Shown here in pieces: positions 60,586 to 64,000 of a DNA stretch of 64,000 bases. The position numbers and the translations under genes were made by a program. How positions within the stretch are numbered: position 1 is the stretch's first letter; each line of letters starts with the position of its first letter. The notes beneath the pieces were generated by a model. That model had not been told where the DNA came from, searched no databases, and saw nothing but the letters and a program-made list of their open reading frames with translations. Source of the stretch: an uncultured Eubacteriales bacterium. GTDB lineage: Bacteria > Bacillota > Clostridia > Oscillospirales > UMGS1783. The stretch is from assembly GCA_934456365.1 (NCBI GenBank), contig CAKSHC010000002.1:186001-250000 (forward strand), given 5' to 3'.

Positions 60586-61305
60586 TTAGTCCTGCCCCTT
60601 CTTGTCGCGAATGCGCTTGTCGCAGCGGGTCGCCAGATGCGTCCCCACCGCCTGGAAAAGCTGCACCAGCAAAACAAGCAAAATCACCGCCAAAACCATC
60701 ACCAGGTATTTATAGCGGTAGTAGCCGTAGTTGATGGCGATCTTGCCCAATCCGCCGCCGCCGATCACCCCCGCCATCGCCGAGTAGCCCAGAATGGTCG
60801 TCACGGCAATGGTCGCGTTGGAGATCAGGGAGGGCACCGCCTCGGGGATCATCACCCGGCAGATGATCTGCAGGGGAGAGGCGCCCATGCTCTGCGCCGC
60901 CTCGATCACATTCGGATCCACCTCGCGCAGGCTGCTCTCGCACAGCCGCGCCACAAAGGGGAAGGCCGCGATCACCAAAGGTACGATCGAGGCCACCGTC
61001 CCCACCGAGGTCCCCATCAGAAAGCGCGTCAGCGGGATCACCAGGATCATCAGGATCAAAAAGGGAACCGAGCGCAGGATGTTGATGACCACATCGATCA
61101 GCTTCAGAAGCGGCTTGGGCAAAGGCATCACCCCGCCCTTTTCTCCCGCCACCAGAAGCACACCCAAAGGCAGCCCGAGAAGAATAGCAAAAGCCGTGGC
61201 CAGAATGGTCACATAAAAGGTTTCCCCCAAAGCCGTGAGGAATTCCGATTCCACAATCCGCCAGGTTTCCTGAAAAACCTCACTGGAAAAAAGAGCGTCA
61301 GCCAC
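60586..61305 (-). CDS. metI: Methionine ABC transporter permease MetI
   Basis: A 239-residue permease with about five helices. The EAA-type loop EAAQSMGASPLQIICRVMIP contacts MetN. It overlaps metN by 8 bp and ends the metQ-metN-metI operon, so its supply depends on the Met-rich leader. Confidence 0.93.
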   Translation of the reverse strand: MADALFSSEVFQETWRIVESEFLTALGETFYVTILATAFAILLGLPLGVLLVAGEKGGVMPLPKPLLKLIDVVINILRSVPFLILMILVIPLTRFLMGTSVGTVASIVPLVIAAFPFVARLCESSLREVDPNVIEAAQSMGASPLQIICRVMIPEAVPSLISNATIAVTTILGYSAMAGVIGGGGLGKIAINYGYYRYKYLVMVLAVILLVLLVQLFQAVGTHLATRCDKRIRDKKGQD

Positions 61306-62308
61306 GGTCGCTCACCTCCTCGATCACAATATCGGGCACGCTCTGCAAATAGGCAATGGCCTCGCGCGTCTTTTCCGGGCCTCCCGGAATGGAGAGGATC
61401 ATGTGCCCGAAGGTCTTGTCGCCGATCGCCTTGGCCGAGGCCGCTAAGATGTTGACCGGGATCTGCTTTTCCATCGCCATGCGCGCGATTAGGGGAGTGT
61501 GGGTCGATTCCGCCCCGTTGAACACCACCCGGATCACATCCTCCCCGGCCACCGCCGTGAAGGATTCGTTCACCCCTTCCGGGAAAACCAGCCGCTTGGC
61601 CGCGTCGCTTTTGGGCGAGGAGAAAACGGCGCTCACTTCGCCAACCTCCGCCACCGCGCCGCCGTCCAGAATCGCCACATGCCGGCAGATCTCCTCCACC
61701 ACGCTCATCTGATGGGTGATCAGGATCGCCGTGATCCCCAATTTGCGGTTGATATCCCGGATCAGCTCCAGAATGGAATGGGTCGTCGTCGGGTCAAGCG
61801 CCGAGGTCGCCTCGTCGCATAAAAGCACCTTCGGATCGCTCGCCAAAGCCCGCGCAATGGCGATGCGCTGCTTCTGCCCGCCCGAAAGCTGCGCCGGATA
61901 GGCAAGGGCCTTGTCCGGCAGCCCCACAAGCTCCAGAAGCTCGGCCGCCCTTGCGCGCGCCGCCTTTTTCGAGGCGCCCGAAAGGGTCAGCGGAAAGGCG
62001 ATGTTGTCCAGGCAGGTTCGCTGCATCAGAAGATTGAAGCTTTGGAAAATCATCGAAATGCTGCGGCGCTTGGCGCGAAGCTCCTTGGGCGAAAGCCCGG
62101 CCAGATCCACTCCGTCGATCCGCACCGTTCCCGCCGTCGGCCGCTCCAGCATGTTGATGCAGCGCACCAGCGTGCTCTTGCCCGCGCCGCTCATGCCGAT
62201 GATCCCGTAGATGTCGCCGTCTTCAATGGTCAGCGAAACATCCTTGAGCGCCTCCAGCGTGCCGCTGTCGGTGGAAAAGGTTTTGCTCAGATGCGATATC
62301 TCAATCAT
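61298..62308 (-). CDS. metN: Methionine ABC transporter ATPase MetN
   Basis: A 336-residue ATPase. Walker A GMSGAGKSTLVRC, signature LSGGQKQRIAIARAL, Walker B VLLCDEATSAL. The C-terminal NIL/ACT-like domain (about 255-336, FNGAESTHTPLIARMAMEKQ) is the part through which methionine inhibits the E. coli transporter. ATG at 62308 follows GGGAGG; a short hairpin there (TGCCT / AGGCA) may mask that site. Confidence 0.95.
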   Translation of the reverse strand: MIEISHLSKTFSTDSGTLEALKDVSLTIEDGDIYGIIGMSGAGKSTLVRCINMLERPTAGTVRIDGVDLAGLSPKELRAKRRSISMIFQSFNLLMQRTCLDNIAFPLTLSGASKKAARARAAELLELVGLPDKALAYPAQLSGGQKQRIAIARALASDPKVLLCDEATSALDPTTTHSILELIRDINRKLGITAILITHQMSVVEEICRHVAILDGGAVAEVGEVSAVFSSPKSDAAKRLVFPEGVNESFTAVAGEDVIRVVFNGAESTHTPLIARMAMEKQIPVNILAASAKAIGDKTFGHMILSIPGGPEKTREAIAYLQSVPDIVIEEVSDRG

Positions 62309-62310
62309 AG

Positions 62311-62357
62311 TGCCTCCCGAGGCAAATTGCCTGCACCCCGAAGGGGGGCGCAGGCAA
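62311..62357 (-). promoter_or_regulatory. Hairpins between metQ and metN
   Basis: The minus strand has a stable stem TTGCCTGC / GCAGGCAA (62357-62328) with an inner C-rich/G-rich pair, then TGCCT / AGGCA (about 62324-62311) over the metN ribosome binding site. They may stabilise metQ RNA and lower metN translation, giving excess binding protein. Confidence 0.5.
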
Positions 62358-62366
62358 AGAGGTTTT

Positions 62367-63218
62367 TTATTTCTTGATGGCGTCGAGGCTGGTCTGCTTG
62401 CCACCGTAGATGCCCATCGGCTCCACATGAATATCGGCGATCGAAACCAGATGCGTGCCCTTTTCCTTGTTGAAGTTGTCCAGATAGGGAACATGCTGGA
62501 AGAAGTTGGCGTCGAGCTCGCCCGATTCCACCACATCGTTGGGAATCACATAATCGGTGTATTCCACGATCTTCAGAGTGATTTCCTTTTCGGCCAGAAT
62601 CTCCTGCGCCACCTTCAGAATTTCCGCGTGCGGGTTGGGCGAGCAGGCCACAGACACCGTCTGTCCCTTGAGAGCTTCGTAGTCCACCGAGGCGTCCGTC
62701 CCGTTGCCCGAGTCCTTCACGGCCGAAACCACCGAGCCGCCGTAGGTGCTGCCGATATAATCAGCCACCTTCTGGCTCTCCAGAGCCGCCTTGAGAGCTT
62801 TGATGATGTCCTTTTCCTCGTTGCCGGACTTCACAACCAAAACATTGTTATAGGCCGAGAAGGAATCCTCCAGCGCCAGCGCGTCGGTCTTGGGCTTGAG
62901 GCCTGCGTCGATCGCGTAGTTGGAGTTGATCACGGCATAGTCGGAATCCACCAAAACATTCGGCAGCTGCGCGGCCTCCACCTCGTTGAACTGCAGATTG
63001 TACGGGTTTTCCACAATGTCGAGCGGGGTCGCCGTCAGACCGGCGGATTCGGAAAGCTTGATGTAGCCCAGGTGCTCAAGCAAAAGCAGCGCGCGCCCTT
63101 CGTTGGTCGCGTCGTTCGGGATGGCGATGGTCATGCCCTTTTTCGCGCCGCCGGCGCATCCGGCGGCCAGAAGAACAGTCAGGGTCAGAGCGAGGACGAG
63201 CGAGAGAATCTTTTTCAT
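62367..63218 (-). CDS. metQ: Methionine-binding lipoprotein MetQ
   Basis: A 283-residue NlpA-family substrate-binding lipoprotein (signal ILSLVLALTLTVLLAAGC, lipobox LAAGC). The mature part has VEAAQLPNVLVDSDYAVINS and PYLDNFNKEKGTHL. The start at 63218 follows GAAAGGAAA; the longer in-frame opening crosses the leader terminator. First structural gene of metQNI; transporter takes up L- and D-methionine in the family. Confidence 0.94.
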   Translation of the reverse strand: MKKILSLVLALTLTVLLAAGCAGGAKKGMTIAIPNDATNEGRALLLLEHLGYIKLSESAGLTATPLDIVENPYNLQFNEVEAAQLPNVLVDSDYAVINSNYAIDAGLKPKTDALALEDSFSAYNNVLVVKSGNEEKDIIKALKAALESQKVADYIGSTYGGSVVSAVKDSGNGTDASVDYEALKGQTVSVACSPNPHAEILKVAQEILAEKEITLKIVEYTDYVIPNDVVESGELDANFFQHVPYLDNFNKEKGTHLVSIADIHVEPMGIYGGKQTSLDAIKK

Positions 63219-63252
63219 GGCTTTTGTTTCCTTTCGAATTTTTTTGCATAAG

Positions 63253-63282
63253 AAAAAGCGGGAAGCCCGGAGCTTCCCGCTG
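63253..63282 (-). terminator. Leader terminator (attenuator) upstream of metQ
   Basis: Perfect 9-bp stem GCGGGAAGC / GCTTCCCGC (63280-63258) followed by TTTTT. It sits between the Met/Cys-rich leader ORF and metQ. A 6-bp hairpin (CTGATG / CATCAG, 63298-63280) containing the leader stop codon abuts it. Confidence 0.85.
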
Positions 63283-63294
63283 ATGCACAACCCA

Positions 63295-63393
63295 TCAGTC
63301 CGCGAAGGCAACCCCGGCACAATCGGCGCAGCAAAACATGCGCATGTCCATCATGCACATCATCGCCATATCCATCGCCGTAAAACGAACCAT
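63295..63393 (-). CDS. Met/Cys-rich leader peptide of metQNI
   Basis: A 32-codon ORF. Residues: M1-V-R-F-T-A-M7-D-M9-A-M11-M12-C13-M14-M15-D-M17-R-M19-F-C21-C22-A-D-C25 and then AGVAFAD. That is 9 Met and 4 Cys. An excellent GAGGAGG ribosome binding site lies 10 bp upstream. A promoter precedes it and a terminator follows, then metQ. A 9-bp hairpin (ATGTGCATG / CATGCGCAT) sits inside the Met codons and would be melted by a ribosome there. Most likely a regulatory leader whose translation senses Met (and perhaps Cys) supply; a metal-binding peptide is less likely. Confidence 0.75.
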   Translation of the reverse strand: MVRFTAMDMAMMCMMDMRMFCCADCAGVAFAD

Positions 63394-63421
63394 GCCGGTT
63401 TTCCTCCTCGATTTTTGCCCT

Positions 63422-63450
63422 ATTATATACGAACCCCTCCCGCTTGTCAA
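63422..63450 (-). promoter_or_regulatory. Promoter of the metQNI leader
   Basis: Consensus TTGACA (63450-63445), a 17-bp spacer, and a perfect TATAAT (63427-63422). Transcription should start near 63415, about 22 nt before the leader ATG. Confidence 0.92.
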
Positions 63451-63480
63451 CCCCCTAATTTGTTTTTTTTTGTCAAATCC

Positions 63481-63506
63481 GCGCCCCTTTTGGGGAAAAG
63501 GGGCGC
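63481..63506. repeat. Inverted repeat after the 34-codon ORF
   Basis: GCGCCCCTTTT / AAAAGGGGCGC around a 4-base loop. It is a very stable hairpin without a good U run on either strand, between the small ORF at 63512 and the metQ leader promoter. Possible weak terminator. Confidence 0.5.
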
Positions 63507-63511
63507 TTCCG

Positions 63512-63616
63512 TTACCGCTCGCTCTCGTGCCATTCGCAGCCGTAAAAAATGTAATCGTCCAGATCACCGACCGGCTCGCGCGCCGTTTCCGTTCCGGCAA
63601 AAAGCTCCTGTTCCAT
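63512..63616 (-). CDS. Possible 34-residue small protein
   Basis: An ORF with a strong GAGGAGG ribosome binding site. It encodes an acidic peptide starting MEQELFAGTETAREPV and ending DDYIFYGCEWHESER. It precedes the metQ leader promoter by about 60 bp and has a hairpin after its stop. No family recognised. The ribosome binding site and compact context favour a real gene, but chance is not excluded. Confidence 0.45.
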   Translation of the reverse strand: MEQELFAGTETAREPVGDLDDYIFYGCEWHESER

Positions 63617-63700
63617 GGCGTCCTCCTCGTTTTTCTCAGATAATCCAGTATATGATCCGACGCCAAAAAAATACCGGGAAAAACTTTCATTCCAAACATC

Positions 63701-63732
63701 AAAAGCGGCAAGGCATCGCCTTGCCGCTTTTT
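63701..63732. terminator. Terminator downstream of the four-helix-bundle gene
   Basis: AAAGCGGCAAGGC / GCCTTGCCGCTTT around ATC, with T runs in both directions. Confidence 0.8.
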
Positions 63733-63798
63733 GGAGAGGAATTCAATTTCGAAAAGAAGCCGACTGGAACAAATGAGAAAATAGGTGTAACCGATCAC

Positions 63799-64000
63799 TC
63801 ATTTTTCTGTTCCTTTCGCTGTGTTGATGGAAGCGATCAGCATCCTGCGAATGGTGCCGCATGAATTGTGCAGGGGCTTTGCTTTCTCACTGTTGATCAG
63901 ATTGGATTTTTCAAATAGCGCAATCCAGTATTCGGTTTCAAAGCATTCCTTCAAAGCGATCTGAAGCTTTGCAATGAAATCCGCTTTTCCATGGGCATAA
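63799..64000 (-). CDS. Four-helix-bundle protein (S23/avd-like), partial
   Basis: The frame enters from the window's right edge and stops at 63799, giving 66 visible C-terminal residues: YAHGKADFIAKLQIALKECF, then ETEYWIALFEKSNLI, then RRMLIASINT. This matches the C-terminal half of the four-helix-bundle (S23/23S intervening-sequence) family, whose members are linked to rRNA intervening sequences or retroelement accessory roles. The N-terminus lies beyond the window. Confidence 0.75.
   Translation of the reverse strand, partial: YAHGKADFIAKLQIALKECFETEYWIALFEKSNLINSEKAKPLHNSCGTIRRMLIASINTAKGTEK

Noticed and set aside
63219..63450. SAM (S-box) riboswitch or Met T-box before metQ
   Set aside because: Neither the S-box core nor the T-box core AGGGTGGNACCGCG is visible; the segment is instead largely filled by the leader ORF and its terminator.

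Overview
The window looks like a chromosomal segment of a GC-rich, Gram-positive, endospore-forming anaerobe of the Clostridia; an Oscillospiraceae/Ruminococcaceae-type gut commensal is the best guess. The grounds are an alpha/beta SASP gene, a gerA-type germinant receptor operon, yqfC-yqfD and a ylbJ-like gene, Firmicutes gene orders (yidC-jag, recA-recX-rimO-pgsA, yqfC-yqfD-phoH-ybeY-era-recO-mutS2, ylxM-ffh-rpsP-khpA-rimM-trmD), a T-box and Gram-positive anchors. No prophage, insertion sequence or CRISPR array was seen.

Layout. 1-8.2 kb: end of yidC, jag, a GIY-YIG protein, a YczE-like membrane protein behind an attenuator-like leader, a SASP gene, a LOG-family gene, an operon matching ydjG-ydjH-ydjI of Bacillus, and a secreted CHAP-type protein. 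8.2-12.5 kb (minus): cysE-cysS-recG behind a T-box leader with a probable Cys (TGC) specifier. 12.5-16.2 kb (minus): recA-recX-rimO-pgsA. 16.2-21.6 kb (minus): a HAD phosphatase, a gerAA-gerAC-small membrane protein-gerAB operon, and a ylbJ-like gene. 21.6-28.5 kb (plus): sporulation, RNA metabolism and repair operon ending in mutS2. 28.5-31.1 kb: a repeat-like spacer, tRNA-Thr(CGT), a copper-chaperone-like gene, a LacI-family regulator with two palindromic sites, and an XRE-family membrane regulator.

31.2-42.7 kb is the main accessory region: a TetR regulator with a palindrome over its own transcription start, followed by a collagen-like lipoprotein and three large secreted, membrane-anchored proteins. 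These share Trp-rich modules separated by Gly-X-Y stretches. One of them is split by a one-base frameshift at an A run. 42.7-46.9 kb holds mrp, a YbhN-like flippase, a GT4 glycosyltransferase and a TtcA-like PP-loop protein. 46.9-52.8 kb holds a four-gene exported glycoside hydrolase family 2 locus in which the first protein seems to be a non-catalytic relative of the second. 52.8-58.9 kb is the ffh-rpsP-trmD operon plus a PTS IIC-like protein and BrnQ. 59-63.5 kb has an unidentified protein, a pyridoxamine kinase and metQ-metN-metI.

The most striking regulatory feature precedes metQ. A near-consensus promoter drives a 32-codon ORF with an excellent ribosome binding site; its peptide contains 9 Met and 4 Cys. 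It is followed at once by a perfect 9-bp terminator hairpin with a U run, and then by metQ. This is the architecture expected of leader-peptide attenuation of a methionine transporter, where Firmicutes normally use S-box or T-box RNAs. The window ends in a partial four-helix-bundle protein gene.
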